A DNA stretch of 64,000 nucleotides from assembly GCF_020519665.1 (NCBI RefSeq), contig NZ_CP084703.1, forward strand, positions 3,844,001 to 3,908,000, in the 5' to 3' direction. Under the pieces are notes generated by a model, which made no database searches, was not told where the DNA came from, and saw only the letters and a list, made by a program, of their open reading frames with translations. The stretch's first letter is position 1, and each line of letters begins with the position of its first letter. This DNA comes from Bacillus shivajii. Its GTDB lineage: Bacteria; Bacillota; Bacilli; Bacillales; Salisediminibacteriaceae. Both the position numbers and the translations under genes were made by a program. This document shows, in pieces, positions 34,949-44,810 of this stretch.

Positions 34949-36136
34949 TTACATCGTTTGTTTATGCAAGAATGCATGGTTTATCACTAAAGCAGCTCCA
35001 CCGAGTACAATACTATTCTGCAGCTCTGAAGTTGTAATTTCTGCTTTGTATGTGTTCTTCTTATGTGTGTTTCTTCTGACAACCTCGGACACCTTTTCAA
35101 CAACAACCGGATGTGATTGCCCAAACTGTCCACCAATGATGACAAGTTCCGGGTCGAAGGATTGAATGACATTTACAACTGCAATCCCTAAATATTGCGC
35201 CACTTCCTCCGCTGTTTCCCTTGCAATCGGTTCCCCTTCGTTTAGATCATCAATGACTTGTGAAAAATGAGCAGGCTTACTCGCTACGTGATTTCCGGCT
35301 GCCTTTCGTTTTTTCTCTGCACGTAATGCAATTGCTTTGATTGATGTGAAGGTTTCTAAACATCCATATTTACCACACTCACAACGATCGCCGTGAACAT
35401 CGATAATCGAATGGCCAATTTCCCCTGCTTCGCCATACATACCTCGGTAAATCTCTCCATTCATCAAGATTCCACATCCAACACCTACATCCGAGTAAAT
35501 ATAGATGACTTGCTGTAAACCTGAAGCTTTTCCAAACCACTTTTCAGCCAATAAAGCCACATTTGCATCATTATCAATCGTCACCGGGAGTGATAATGCA
35601 TCTTCTAGCATGGTGCGTAGTGGTAAATTTTCCGCACCGTAAAAATCATGTGGTGAAGCTTCTTCACTCATTTTATTTAACGGCCCTGGCATGCCTACAC
35701 CAACCCCTAACAGTTTTGAAGCAGAAACATCCTGTTCTGACAAAATATCTTTAGTTGCCGATTCAATAAATGAGACGAGACTTCCGATCGTATCCTGCTC
35801 ACTTGTGACTTTATTTCTCAATGAAACTAAGTCTCCGTGAATATTAATTAAAGCAACACTCACTTCCTTTCGACCAAGGTCAATCCCGAAGGAATACGCA
35901 CAATCTTTATTTACTTCAAGTAAGACTGGCCGTCTTCCACCTGTAGATTCAGCAAGACCGCTCTCTCTAAGGATCTGATTCTTTATAAGCTTATTAATGA
36001 TGCGTGTCATTGTCGGCTTAGGAATATCCATTTCGCTAGCCAAATCAACTCTAGATACTGTCCCTTTTCTTCTCACGAGTTTAATAACATCTTTTGTATT
36101 CTTATCCGACTCTTGGATAAATGTAAGGATGTTCAC
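34949..36136 (-). CDS. ROK family transcriptional regulator (NagC/XylR-type)
   Basis: Repressor of 395 residues with an N-terminal winged helix (VKLVRRKGTVSRVDLASEMD then IPKPTMTRIINKL, about residues 16-55) and a C-terminal ROK sugar-binding domain with the zinc motif CECGKYGCLE. GTG at 36136 behind AAAGGGGTGAGG is chosen over an upstream ATG lacking a ribosome binding site. It probably controls the adjoining kinase and ABC system 2, sensing a sugar. It follows that ABC operon after a terminator. Confidence 0.92.
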   Translation of the reverse strand: MNILTFIQESDKNTKDVIKLVRRKGTVSRVDLASEMDIPKPTMTRIINKLIKNQILRESGLAESTGGRRPVLLEVNKDCAYSFGIDLGRKEVSVALINIHGDLVSLRNKVTSEQDTIGSLVSFIESATKDILSEQDVSASKLLGVGVGMPGPLNKMSEEASPHDFYGAENLPLRTMLEDALSLPVTIDNDANVALLAEKWFGKASGLQQVIYIYSDVGVGCGILMNGEIYRGMYGEAGEIGHSIIDVHGDRCECGKYGCLETFTSIKAIALRAEKKRKAAGNHVASKPAHFSQVIDDLNEGEPIARETAEEVAQYLGIAVVNVIQSFDPELVIIGGQFGQSHPVVVEKVSEVVRRNTHKKNTYKAEITTSELQNSIVLGGAALVINHAFLHKQTM

Positions 36137-36241
36137 TACCTCACCCCTTTCGGTTACTAATTTCAGTATAGATTCCCAAACAATTAATTTCAATATGGAA
36201 TTATCTAAATAATCGGTTGTTCCAAAAAGGCAAATAATAGA

Positions 36242-36278
36242 CCAGATACCCTTTACTTTAATAGATAACGGTATCTGG
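36242..36278 (-). terminator. Terminator after ABC system 2
   Basis: CCAGATACC (36242-36250) pairs with GGTATCTGG (36270-36278) around a long AT-rich loop; on the minus strand TCTATTATTTG follows. It lies 49 bases after the last permease stop. Confidence 0.65.
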
Positions 36279-36326
36279 CCTTGTACATATTATTGTGTTC
36301 AACAAATAGTAAGATCAATCTTCCTT

Positions 36327-37154
36327 TTACCCTTTCGACCCTGTTAACGCAATACCTTGAATGAAGTATTTCTGTAAGAACATAAACACAACAATCATTG
36401 GAGCTGTTGCCATTAGTGCACCTGACATTAATAGTGGGTATTGAGTATTATATTGCCCTTGGAAAGATGCGATCCCGATCGATAGCACTCTCATGTCATC
36501 AGAGTTTGTCACGATTAATGGCCACATAAAATCATTCCACGTTGACATAATAGCAAATATTGCTAGAGCAATCATCGCTGGTCTTGAAAGAGGTAAAATG
36601 ATTCTCCAATAAATTCCAAAGAAAGAGCACCCATCAATTTTTGCGGCTTCATCCAGTTCGCGAGGAATTGACATAAAGAACTGACGAAGAAGGAATACCC
36701 CAAACGCACTAAAAATCCCTGGAGTAATTAATGCCCAAAATGTATCAATCCAGCCAAATTCCCTCATAACAACGAAACTAGGTATCATCACGATTTGTGA
36801 TGGGACCATTAATACAGAGAGAATTAACACGAACAAGATATTCTTGCCTTTGAAGTTCATTCTAGCAAAAGCAAATGCTGTTAAAGAACAGAAAAATAAC
36901 TGACCAATCGTTCTCCCAAGTGTCATTAGGATTGTATTCCAGTAATAAGTTAAAAAGTTCACCTTTTCAAATACCTCTGCAAAGTTACTAAACTGAAAAC
37001 TTTCTGGAATAATTGTCGGCGGAACTTGCATCGATTCTGAATAGGTTTTCAGCGAAGTCGATATCATCCAAAGAAAAGGGATGATCATAATAAAAGCGCC
37101 AACAATCAAAATGATATGAATAAGTAGTTTTTTATAATTTATTTTCGCTTTCAA
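36327..37154 (-). CDS. Carbohydrate ABC transporter permease (MalG-type), system 2
   Basis: CUT1-type inner-membrane permease of 275 residues with six spans and the EAA loop LDEAAKIDGCSFFGIYWRII. TTG start behind GGAGGGG. Last gene of the AraC/PIG-L/ABC transcript. No ATPase is encoded nearby. Confidence 0.93.
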   Translation of the reverse strand: MKAKINYKKLLIHIILIVGAFIMIIPFLWMISTSLKTYSESMQVPPTIIPESFQFSNFAEVFEKVNFLTYYWNTILMTLGRTIGQLFFCSLTAFAFARMNFKGKNILFVLILSVLMVPSQIVMIPSFVVMREFGWIDTFWALITPGIFSAFGVFLLRQFFMSIPRELDEAAKIDGCSFFGIYWRIILPLSRPAMIALAIFAIMSTWNDFMWPLIVTNSDDMRVLSIGIASFQGQYNTQYPLLMSGALMATAPMIVVFMFLQKYFIQGIALTGSKG

Positions 37155-37167
37155 TCGATCCCCTCCA

Positions 37168-38109
37168 TTAATAATGCACCCACTTCTTCTGGAAGTATAA
37201 TTGAATAATTGTTAGAACTAAAATAATGATGAACAACATAAGTGCCTGTGCTGAGGCATATCCCATATTGAAATATCTAAATCCATGTTCCCACATGCTA
37301 TAAACAATTGTTCGCGTCGGATATAGCAATCCAACATTTTCACCCATCATCATATATACAAGATCAAACACTTGTAACGAGTTAATCATTGAAATAACAA
37401 GGACAAAGAATAAGCTAGGAGACAGTAACGGTATTGTTATGTAAAAAAACTTCTTGATGTCACTAGCTCCATCAATGACAGCAGCTTCATAATATGATTG
37501 AGGAATTCCTTGTAGACCTGCCAACAAAATGACTGTACTATTCCCGACAGTCATCCAGACACTTGCAATAACAATAGAGATTAAAGCAAACCTCTCATCG
37601 AAAAGCCACGCTGGCTGTGGTAAGTTTAATAGACTCAGTGAGAAGTTTAATAAACCGTATTCTGAGTTATACAACCATCTCCAAACCATACCTACAGCTA
37701 CAGGCATCGTGATGACAGGAATAAAGTAAAGGGTACGGTAAATGACCATTCCTTTTATTTTTTGATTTAATAACGTTGCAATTAATGTTGCAATCACCAT
37801 CGAAGCTGGAACAGATAATATTGTAAAAACAAATGTATTTAACATCGCCCTAATAAAAGTTTGGTCTTGTAATAGATTAATAAAATTAGCTAGACCGCTA
37901 AAATCTGGAGCAGATAATCCATCCCATGTTGTAAAAGATAAATAAAAGGATGCCGCAGCTGGAACAAGAAAAAATGTACCTAGACCTAACAGAAATGGTG
38001 AGATAAATAAATAAGCTAGAAGTGATTCCTTCGAGAATGTCTTCTTTTTTTGTTTTTTTAGGACGACTGTTTTTTTATTAGTTTCTTTTACCGTCTGATA
38101 GCTTCCCAA
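37168..38109 (-). CDS. Carbohydrate ABC transporter permease (MalF-type), system 2
   Basis: 313-residue permease with a Lys-rich cytoplasmic N-terminus (KKQKKKT), six spans and the EAA loop SYYEAAVIDGASDIKKFFYI. TTG at 38109 is chosen, with AGGAG eight bases upstream; a GTG nine bases earlier abuts the ribosome binding site. Confidence 0.92.
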   Translation of the reverse strand: MGSYQTVKETNKKTVVLKKQKKKTFSKESLLAYLFISPFLLGLGTFFLVPAAASFYLSFTTWDGLSAPDFSGLANFINLLQDQTFIRAMLNTFVFTILSVPASMVIATLIATLLNQKIKGMVIYRTLYFIPVITMPVAVGMVWRWLYNSEYGLLNFSLSLLNLPQPAWLFDERFALISIVIASVWMTVGNSTVILLAGLQGIPQSYYEAAVIDGASDIKKFFYITIPLLSPSLFFVLVISMINSLQVFDLVYMMMGENVGLLYPTRTIVYSMWEHGFRYFNMGYASAQALMLFIIILVLTIIQLYFQKKWVHY

Positions 38110-38124
38110 CCTTCCCACTCCTTT

Positions 38125-38164
38125 TTATAAAGAATAGGCAGAGTACTCTGCCTATTCTTTATAA
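38125..38164. repeat. Perfect 40-bp palindrome between binding-protein and permease genes
   Basis: Bases 38125-38144 and 38145-38164 are exact reverse complements with no spacer, centred on AGAGTACTCT. As RNA it makes a long stem with AAAGAATAGGCAGAG arm. It lies nine bases after the binding-protein stop and probably acts as a message-stabilising or attenuating stem. Confidence 0.9.
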
Positions 38165-38172
38165 TGCTTCCA

Positions 38173-39429
38173 CTATTCATTGGCTAATACTTCATTCATA
38201 TGGTCTGCCATTTTTTGAACAGCTTCTTCAAGCGTTTGCCTTCCTAAAAATGCGTCTTGTAATTCCTTAATCTCAACATCCTGCCACTCAGCAGAGTTTT
38301 TTGAGTTAGGTGATGGCACTCCATACTCCAGGCTGTCGATAAAGACTTGAAGATCTACTGATGGGATAGATTCAAGCCACTCATCTTCTGTTCCTTCATA
38401 AGCTGGAATACTAAAACCTGATTCTGCAATGTGCTCATTCGCTGTCTTATTCGTTAACGTATTTACTAATTCCCAAGCTAACTCGGCTTCTTCTGTATTT
38501 TCGTTAACAACCCAGCTAAGACCGTGGACAATCGATGCACGTTCTTTACCTGCAGGTAATAGAGCTACTCCTAAGTCTCCTCCAAGCATTTCATATGCTG
38601 CAGGAACATTAACGGAGATAAGAGGAATCATGGCAGCTCTTTCAGATCCGAAAATTTGCTCTGGTTCTGTCTCCATTTGCTGTTGTGCGGTTGGTGAGAT
38701 TCCTTGTTGGATTAAGTTCTCCATCCATTTAAATGCTTCTAAAGCTTCAGGGGAATCAAATCCAGATTTTGTTTTATCCTCATTAATTACATATCCACCT
38801 GCTTGGTGAATCAAGTTATAATAACCTTCTTGACGTTTAACTTGTGCGACATATCCATAGACACCATCTTCTTCTGATGTTAGTTGAGCACCTACGTCTT
38901 CAATTGTATCCCATGTCCATGTTTCATCAGGATAATCTAATCCTGCCTCATCAAACATCCTTTTGTTATAAAACAATGCGATCGAATCTAAAAAGTGAGG
39001 CATTCCGTGTAAATCTCCCTCATAGCTGTAAAGCTCTAGCAATGACTCAGGATAGACACTCTTATCAAAGTTTTCTTCTTCGATAAATGGTTCTAAATTT
39101 TTAATAAATCCGCTTGATGTGTATTGATAAAAACTAGCACCATTAATCCAAAATACGTCTGGTCCACTCCCACCAGCAAGGCTCGTTCTTGTTCTTGTCC
39201 AGTAATCAGACCATGGAGTATACGTTACATTTACTTCAACATTAGGATTCGCCTCTTCAAACTCTGCAATAGACAAATCAATCACATCACTCACTTCTTC
39301 ATCCCAAAGAGCGAGATTTAATGTCTTTGTAGAACCACTACCCTCTGTCTCTGAATCTCCCCCGCAACCAGCTAATAACAGAACTGACAGGATGAACACA
39401 CCGAACACTTTCATTGAATACGCTTTCAT
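38173..39429 (-). CDS. Extracellular sugar-binding lipoprotein, ABC system 2
   Basis: 418-residue CUT1-type binding protein. The signal peptide ends in the lipobox LAGC, with Cys at about residue 22, followed by GGDSETEGSGST linker and the binding fold (GGSGPDVFWINGASFYQYTS at about 93-112). ATG behind a G-rich AGGGGGG site. It comes 78 bases after the PIG-L deacetylase gene, so probably on the same transcript. The ligand is unknown. Confidence 0.92.
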   Translation of the reverse strand: MKAYSMKVFGVFILSVLLLAGCGGDSETEGSGSTKTLNLALWDEEVSDVIDLSIAEFEEANPNVEVNVTYTPWSDYWTRTRTSLAGGSGPDVFWINGASFYQYTSSGFIKNLEPFIEEENFDKSVYPESLLELYSYEGDLHGMPHFLDSIALFYNKRMFDEAGLDYPDETWTWDTIEDVGAQLTSEEDGVYGYVAQVKRQEGYYNLIHQAGGYVINEDKTKSGFDSPEALEAFKWMENLIQQGISPTAQQQMETEPEQIFGSERAAMIPLISVNVPAAYEMLGGDLGVALLPAGKERASIVHGLSWVVNENTEEAELAWELVNTLTNKTANEHIAESGFSIPAYEGTEDEWLESIPSVDLQVFIDSLEYGVPSPNSKNSAEWQDVEIKELQDAFLGRQTLEEAVQKMADHMNEVLANE

Positions 39430-39510
39430 CAATTTGTTTCCCCCCTAATAATTAAATAGCATTTAATCTAAAACACATACGGAACTTCACCAGCGTTTCG
39501 TTGCTAACAT

Positions 39511-40206
39511 CTAAAGGTTTAAATCTGATTGGTTGAGCTTTCTAAATTTTTCTTTATAAATATCTTCTTCTTTCTCTACCATTTGTTTTAATCTTTCAAG
39601 ATACTTTTCACCAAACGTAGCAAATGAAAGACTTTGACTTTTATGAGCATCAGCAGCTTCTTTTTTAACATGGAAAGTCTCTTTCACATCGATTGCATAG
39701 TTTGGTTCGTCGGTATGGAACAAGTATGTTTCTGGTACATCATGTGGTTCTAACCCTTCTGTTTTATGTTCTGGATAATACCATACACCATCAGCTAAAT
39801 ATGCTGCCTCAACGGATACGAACCCGATTGTACGATGGTCTGAGTGAGGGTCCCACCTCTTCCATGGATCAAAGCTTATGACGATATCTGGCTTTACTTC
39901 ACGAATAACTTTAAACACTTTTTCTTTTACAGAAGTCACATTTTGTTCTAGAGTTCCATCTTCAAACCCTAGCCAGATAACACGACTGATCCCAAGAATC
40001 TCAGCTGTATCTGCCATTTCTTTCTTCCTTGTATTTGTAATCTCAGAAGGTGTAACATTCGGGTCATGTGTTCCTTTATCACCATTGGTTGCGACGACTT
40101 GAATAACTTGGTTGTTTGCTTTACTTAACTTCGCTATTGTCCCGCCACATGCCGTTTCATCATCCGGGTGAGCGACAACAACTAGGACTGTTTTATTTTC
40201 AATCAA
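39511..40206 (-). CDS. PIG-L family deacetylase
   Basis: Zinc-dependent N-deacetylase of 231 residues in the LmbE/PIG-L family, which removes acetyl from GlcNAc linked to inositol (MshB, PIG-L), to malate (BshB) or from chitooligosaccharides. The metal motif AHPDDET is at residues 13-19 and the partner His in WDPHSDHRTIG near 115. TTG start behind AAGGAGGGG. It overlaps the AraC regulator stop by eight bases and precedes ABC system 2. Given the inositol genes around, GlcNAc-inositol or a diacetyl sugar are possible substrates; this is inference. Confidence 0.9.
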   Translation of the reverse strand: MIENKTVLVVVAHPDDETACGGTIAKLSKANNQVIQVVATNGDKGTHDPNVTPSEITNTRKKEMADTAEILGISRVIWLGFEDGTLEQNVTSVKEKVFKVIREVKPDIVISFDPWKRWDPHSDHRTIGFVSVEAAYLADGVWYYPEHKTEGLEPHDVPETYLFHTDEPNYAIDVKETFHVKKEAADAHKSQSLSFATFGEKYLERLKQMVEKEEDIYKEKFRKLNQSDLNL

Positions 40207-41128
40207 ATAAACCCCTCCTTTTATCTTTTAGAGAACTTTTTTGTTGATGATGATACTTTGAAACCTTTCTGAATTGTCCGGGGCTGATCCCAATAAGTTT
40301 CTTGAATGTCCAGTGAAAATGAGTAACATTGTTATAACCAATTTCTGATGCAATCTCCGTTACACTTAGTGAAGTATTTCGCAGCATTTCTCGAGCAGTT
40401 CGAATTCTTTTAGAAGTAATGAATTCTATGAGGGAAAAACCTAGTGCTTTTTTAAATTCACGACTTAAGTATGATGGGTTTACATTGAGGCTTTTAGCTA
40501 CCTCCTCTAAATGAATATCTTCTTTATAATGTTCATCAATAAATTCAAGCATGTTCCTGACAACTTTTTTCATCGGAAGTCTTTGGTGGCTTTTTATCAA
40601 GTTAATTTGTTGCTCATTTTTATACGCTCTATTTAGTTCAACTAAAAGCCACTGCATGATTAGTGAGATTGTATAATTTGATCGATTGTCTCCATTCTCC
40701 GTCTCCTCAAACATTTGATCGAAGAGAAACATTATTTTATTATGAAGATTTCCATTTACCTTCAGTTGGTGAGAGAAATCTGCTGGCCTATCAAAAAATA
40801 AGCTGAGTAAATCTTTTCCACCACTATTATCTGTTTTTGTAATTAAATGTGGGTCAAACATGAGAATGATTGCTTTAAAAGGCTGTCCGTCAATCAATTG
40901 ACTTTTGTGCAATTCATAATTTCCTAAAATAAATAAATCACCTGTTTTAAATGTGTATCTCTTATCTTCAATGAAATATGTTCCCACTCCATCTAACACA
41001 TAAAAAATTTCCAAGTACTCATGCCATTCAAATGGCATTTTCCAGTCCCCTTCATTCTCATCAATAAAAATTCTAAAATGAAAAGGCTCTACAAATGTTT
41101 GAAGAGATTTAGGCAGCTGCTCATCCAT
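40199..41128 (-). CDS. AraC family transcriptional regulator
   Basis: Probable activator, 309 residues. The N-terminal cupin-like sensing domain (FEWHEYLEIFYVLDGVGTYF, about 32-51) is followed by a double helix-turn-helix from about 195: NPSYLSREFKKALGFSLIEF and the end signature GYNNVTHFHWTFKKLIGISP. AAGGAGGGG precedes the ATG. First gene of the PIG-L/ABC system 2 operon, which it likely controls in response to the imported sugar. Confidence 0.93.
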   Translation of the reverse strand: MDEQLPKSLQTFVEPFHFRIFIDENEGDWKMPFEWHEYLEIFYVLDGVGTYFIEDKRYTFKTGDLFILGNYELHKSQLIDGQPFKAIILMFDPHLITKTDNSGGKDLLSLFFDRPADFSHQLKVNGNLHNKIMFLFDQMFEETENGDNRSNYTISLIMQWLLVELNRAYKNEQQINLIKSHQRLPMKKVVRNMLEFIDEHYKEDIHLEEVAKSLNVNPSYLSREFKKALGFSLIEFITSKRIRTAREMLRNTSLSVTEIASEIGYNNVTHFHWTFKKLIGISPGQFRKVSKYHHQQKSSLKDKRRGLFD

Positions 41129-41146
41129 ACCACCCCTCCTTAACGC

Positions 41147-41183
41147 ACTGTATATATTTTTCGCAATTTTTATAATATACAGT
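41147..41183. promoter_or_regulatory. Inverted repeat upstream of the AraC gene
   Basis: ACTGTATAT (41147-41155) and ATATACAGT (41175-41183) are exact inverted repeats, ending 18 bases before the ATG on the minus strand. Could be a regulator site in the promoter or leader. A TTGACC further upstream may be the -35. Confidence 0.35.
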
Positions 41184-41257
41184 AAATTTTAGCGTTAGTT
41201 TGGGGTCAAGTCCAATGAAATTTTGATTATAAGTTTAGATATTTTGACTTTTGATTT

Positions 41258-42184
41258 CTAATTTTTCACATCTGTTTCTGCTAACAATACATTTAGCTCC
41301 GCTTCAGTTGGAGCATTAGTATAACCGCCAACCGATGTAACACAAGCGCCTCCACAATAATTTCCCAGCTTCAAGCATTCAAGTGTTGACCTATTGTTTA
41401 ACCAGCCGTATAAATAACCAGCAATAAAACAGTCCCCTGCTCCGGTTGCATCTACAACCTCCTGAGGTGCTGCCTCACTCTCATACACCTTTCCTTTTGT
41501 GTAAGCAATTGCTCCATCTTCCCCTAGTTTTATAACGACGTTAGGTACAATCTCAGCTAAAGCATCGAGTGCTTCGTATTTATCATCTTTTCCTGTAATT
41601 AACCGAGCTTCAGATAAGTTAGGAAGAAAAATATCTGATAATGCAATTTGTTCTTTTATACGCTCTGATGTTAGCCATTCTGGGTCCCATCCGGTATCGA
41701 GGCTAATTATTTTCCCATTGCGTTTCGCTTCAAGGATCATTTCCGTGTGACCTGGCTCAGAATTGGCATAAAAGTGAAAGAGCTTTGCTTTACTTTCACG
41801 AATGATCTTCTCAATGTGCTGGTGAAAATCACTAACTTCTACCTTCTCACCATAAGAAACAAAAGCACGATCGTTTTGATAGTTCATCGCGACAGATACT
41901 TGTGGTAATGATTTATCTAACTTATAAATAAGGTCCGTACATATTCCTTCCGCTTTTATTTTTGAGTGAATAATCTCTCCCCAAATATCCTTTCCGAGCG
42001 GTGTGACAATTCCAACATTTATACCTAAGCGGGATAATGCTGCGGGAGAGTTAATGGCCCCTCCTGCAGTGACATCCATCCCTTCTGTCCATACTTCTTC
42101 TCCTAGTTTCGGAAAAGACGGCAACCCATGAAAAATAATGTCACAACAAACGGTTCCCACAACAACTACATCATGATTAGACAT
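41258..42184 (-). CDS. PfkB family carbohydrate kinase
   Basis: Ribokinase-like sugar kinase of 308 residues. Signatures are GGAINSPAALSRLGINVGIV (about 38-57) and the catalytic VVDATGAGDCFIAGYLYG (about 240-257). TAGGAGAG precedes the ATG. It overlaps the GH4 gene by eight bases and clearly belongs with it. The substrate is unknown; it is distinct from the two iolC copies. Confidence 0.92.
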   Translation of the reverse strand: MSNHDVVVVGTVCCDIIFHGLPSFPKLGEEVWTEGMDVTAGGAINSPAALSRLGINVGIVTPLGKDIWGEIIHSKIKAEGICTDLIYKLDKSLPQVSVAMNYQNDRAFVSYGEKVEVSDFHQHIEKIIRESKAKLFHFYANSEPGHTEMILEAKRNGKIISLDTGWDPEWLTSERIKEQIALSDIFLPNLSEARLITGKDDKYEALDALAEIVPNVVIKLGEDGAIAYTKGKVYESEAAPQEVVDATGAGDCFIAGYLYGWLNNRSTLECLKLGNYCGGACVTSVGGYTNAPTEAELNVLLAETDVKN

Positions 42185-43550
42185 TTGCTTTCTCTCCTAA
42201 ATCACCAAATTGAGGTAAATATTCTTTATGCTGGGCGAGATAATCATTCACCACATCACGTGCAATCGTATTAGAATTCACTAAGGGGTGAATAGTCAGA
42301 GCCATAACTGCTTTTTCTATATCACCTTCAACTGCAGCTTCTATTGTTAATCGTTCATACTCTTTAATTGTGACAAGAAGACCCTTTACCGACGAGGGAA
42401 CTTCTCCGACGGCTAAAGGTTTAGGCCCATTATTATCTAGAAGGCAAGTCACCTCTATGACATCTTCATGTTCTAGTTCTGGTATCACACCGTTATTCTT
42501 GACATTTAAGATTAGTTCTTTCTTTTTATTTTTAAAAATTGAAGATAAAATCGACATGGCCAATCCTTCATAACCTTCGGACTCCATTTCACCTAATGTT
42601 TCATTTTCATCACTGCCAGTTTCTGCAGTCATATACGTACTATTTCTTTCATTCATCACTTCATTATAAATACAAAGTGATCTAGCCATATCTCCTTTAT
42701 TTTCTTTCAGTTGTTCAAGTAATGACCGATTTAACTTAACAATTTGTTCCCCACGAGTGTTTGTACTATTCTTCATATTTAATAGTGCTTGATTTTGATA
42801 ATAGTAATAAAACAAATACTCGTTTGGCAGAAGGTTTAATGAAGTCACCAGTTGATTAGAAAAACATTTCATATGCGGATACACTTCAATAAACTCATCA
42901 TAATTATTTAGGATCGAGAGCATTTGATTCGTACCATTTACAAGCACTTTGTTTACCCAGCCTAAATGGTTGAGACCAAAATAATTAATATACACATCCT
43001 CTTCTTTTTGCTTTAAATAGTGAGCGATCCCTATTTTCATAGAAGAAGGTGCATCACATATTCCAATCATCTTTAATTTCGTATACTTTTGTAATGCTTC
43101 CGTAATTAATCCTGAAGGATTAGTGAAATTTATAACCCATGCTTCTGGTGCAGTTTCTTCAATGACTCTAGCAATCTCTAACATAGCCGGTATCGTTCGC
43201 AAAGCCATTGCAAACCCGCCAGCACCAGTTGTTTCTTGACCAATAACACCATGCTTTAACGCAACTCTTTCATCTATGACTCGCCCTTTTTCTCCTCCTG
43301 ACCGGATCGCTGTATAAATAAAATCTGCTCCTTGTACAGCTTCCCTTAATTCTGTAGTTAGCTTGACTTGAAAAGGATTACCTTCATTTGAAACAATGTG
43401 TCTTACTAATTCACCTATGATCGACAGTTTCTCAGCATTTGAATCATAAAGGACTAACTCCTCAATACATACTTCACCTTTCCAACGAATTAAGCCTTCA
43501 ACCATGAGAGGAACTCGAACGCCCGCTCCTCCGATGAGTGTCAACTTCAT
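42177..43550 (-). CDS. Glycoside hydrolase family 4 (6-phospho-beta-glucosidase-like)
   Basis: NAD+- and Mn2+-dependent glycosidase working by oxidation-elimination, 457 residues. Seen are the NAD-binding start MKLTLIGGAGVRVP, FTNPSG (about 138), the GICDAP motif with the metal Cys (about 160) and FGLNHLGWV with the metal His (about 190). The inner ATG is chosen because GGAAGGAGTGG precedes it. No PTS is nearby, so a phosphorylated substrate would have to come from a kinase or an importer of phosphosugars; GH4 members can also act on unphosphorylated glycosides. Confidence 0.9.
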   Translation of the reverse strand: MKLTLIGGAGVRVPLMVEGLIRWKGEVCIEELVLYDSNAEKLSIIGELVRHIVSNEGNPFQVKLTTELREAVQGADFIYTAIRSGGEKGRVIDERVALKHGVIGQETTGAGGFAMALRTIPAMLEIARVIEETAPEAWVINFTNPSGLITEALQKYTKLKMIGICDAPSSMKIGIAHYLKQKEEDVYINYFGLNHLGWVNKVLVNGTNQMLSILNNYDEFIEVYPHMKCFSNQLVTSLNLLPNEYLFYYYYQNQALLNMKNSTNTRGEQIVKLNRSLLEQLKENKGDMARSLCIYNEVMNERNSTYMTAETGSDENETLGEMESEGYEGLAMSILSSIFKNKKKELILNVKNNGVIPELEHEDVIEVTCLLDNNGPKPLAVGEVPSSVKGLLVTIKEYERLTIEAAVEGDIEKAVMALTIHPLVNSNTIARDVVNDYLAQHKEYLPQFGDLGEKANV

Positions 43551-43804
43551 AAAACCACTCCTTCCAAACAAAAATCTTAATGATACATTGATTTTATATA
43601 ATTCTTTACAAATAAACTAAGGATGTTTTTCACAAATGTTTAGATTTTTTGACTTGTTATGTTGTGGAATTTTCTAATAATTGGATGTTTTCCTATCATG
43701 AAACGTTGAGGCTTTTATCAATATTTTTATTAAGACTGCATACGCTTTAAGAGGTTTGTATTTTAAAAGAAAGATTAATAGTGGAATATTTGGAGGTGAT
43801 AACA
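43551..43804. other. Divergent promoter region
   Basis: AT-rich spacer between the GH4 gene and the plus-strand Gfo/Idh/MocA gene. It holds the plus-strand promoter at 43649-43678; a minus-strand promoter is expected but not clear. Confidence 0.5.
43649..43678 (+). promoter_or_regulatory. Promoter for the Gfo/Idh/MocA gene pair
   Basis: TTGACT (43649-43654), 18-base spacer, TCTAAT (43673-43678). The leader would be about 120 bases. Confidence 0.5.
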
Positions 43805-44800
43805 ATGAAGAACATTTTACTTGTAGGGGCAGGTACGATGGGAAAAGCTCATGCCGACGCCTATCAAGTCATGCCAGATGTCCACATTACTGGTATCGTC
43901 GATAGCGATGAAGAAAAAGCAAAATCACTGGCTAATAAATTTGAAACACAATATTTCCCAAATTTAAACGAAGCACTTCAAGAAAACGAAAATATACAAA
44001 TTGTAGATGTTTGTCTACCTACTAATCATCATTTCCAAGCAGTTTCAGAGGCGACTAAACATTGCAAAGCAATCATATGTGAAAAACCTTTATCCAGAAC
44101 ACTGACTGAAGCGGAAAAAATGATCCAGCTTTGTAACAATAACAACTCAACCCTATATGTAGGACATGTCTTACGCTTTTTTCATGAATTTGCTTCTATT
44201 AAACAGCAAATTGAGAGAAATATGATAGGTGAACCGAAAATGGTGCGTTCGCTTCGAGGCGGGAGCTTCCCACGTGGCTATAATGATTGGTATTCTAATT
44301 CAGAACAGAGTGGTGGATTAATATTAGATATGATCATCCATGACTTTGATTTTTTAAGATGGTGTTTCGGCGAAGTAGAACGGGTATATGCAAGGAGCTT
44401 ATCAGAAGATATAACAAACAAAATAGACTATGCGCTAGTTACCTTACGCTTCGCGAATGGAATGATCGCCCATGTAGAAGGGACATGGGCACACGAAGGT
44501 TTTTCTTCAGCTATGGAAATATCCGGAACAGATGGAATCATCGATTATGACAGTTCCATTGACCAATCCATTCACTTACAACCGCGTGTGAAAAATAACG
44601 TTTTTAGTGGTGTAGCCGTTCCATCATCACCATTAAACGAAAGCCCTTATTACCGTCAACTTCGTCATTTTATAGATTGTGAGAATAACAAACACACACC
44701 AATCGTAACTGCGAAAGATGCTTATGAAGCGATGAGAATCGCACTAGCTGCAATCGAATTAGCGAAAACGAAAGAGCCTGTTACATTAAATCATAATTGA
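43805..44800 (+). CDS. Gfo/Idh/MocA family oxidoreductase
   Basis: NAD(P)-dependent sugar or inositol dehydrogenase of 331 residues. Rossmann motif ILLVGAGTMGKAHADAY at the N-terminus, the conserved ICEKPLSRTLTEAE (catalytic Lys, about residue 95), and the alpha/beta domain LDMIIHDFDFLRWCFG (about 180, catalytic His). GGAGGTG precedes the ATG used here. It is followed ten bases later by a second family member. Likely dehydrogenation of an inositol isomer or a glycoside; substrate unknown. Confidence 0.92.
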   Translation: MKNILLVGAGTMGKAHADAYQVMPDVHITGIVDSDEEKAKSLANKFETQYFPNLNEALQENENIQIVDVCLPTNHHFQAVSEATKHCKAIICEKPLSRTLTEAEKMIQLCNNNNSTLYVGHVLRFFHEFASIKQQIERNMIGEPKMVRSLRGGSFPRGYNDWYSNSEQSGGLILDMIIHDFDFLRWCFGEVERVYARSLSEDITNKIDYALVTLRFANGMIAHVEGTWAHEGFSSAMEISGTDGIIDYDSSIDQSIHLQPRVKNNVFSGVAVPSSPLNESPYYRQLRHFIDCENNKHTPIVTAKDAYEAMRIALAAIELAKTKEPVTLNHN

Positions 44801-44810
44801 GGTGAGTTGA

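Noticed and set aside
41233-43655. GTTTAGAT-(A/T)TTTTGACTT, 17 of 18 bases alike, on both sides of the PfkB-GH4 pair, as direct repeats of an inserted cassette
   Set aside because: In AT-rich DNA of this length one or two such 17/18 pairs are expected by chance, and the right copy doubles as a promoter -35. No other sign of insertion.
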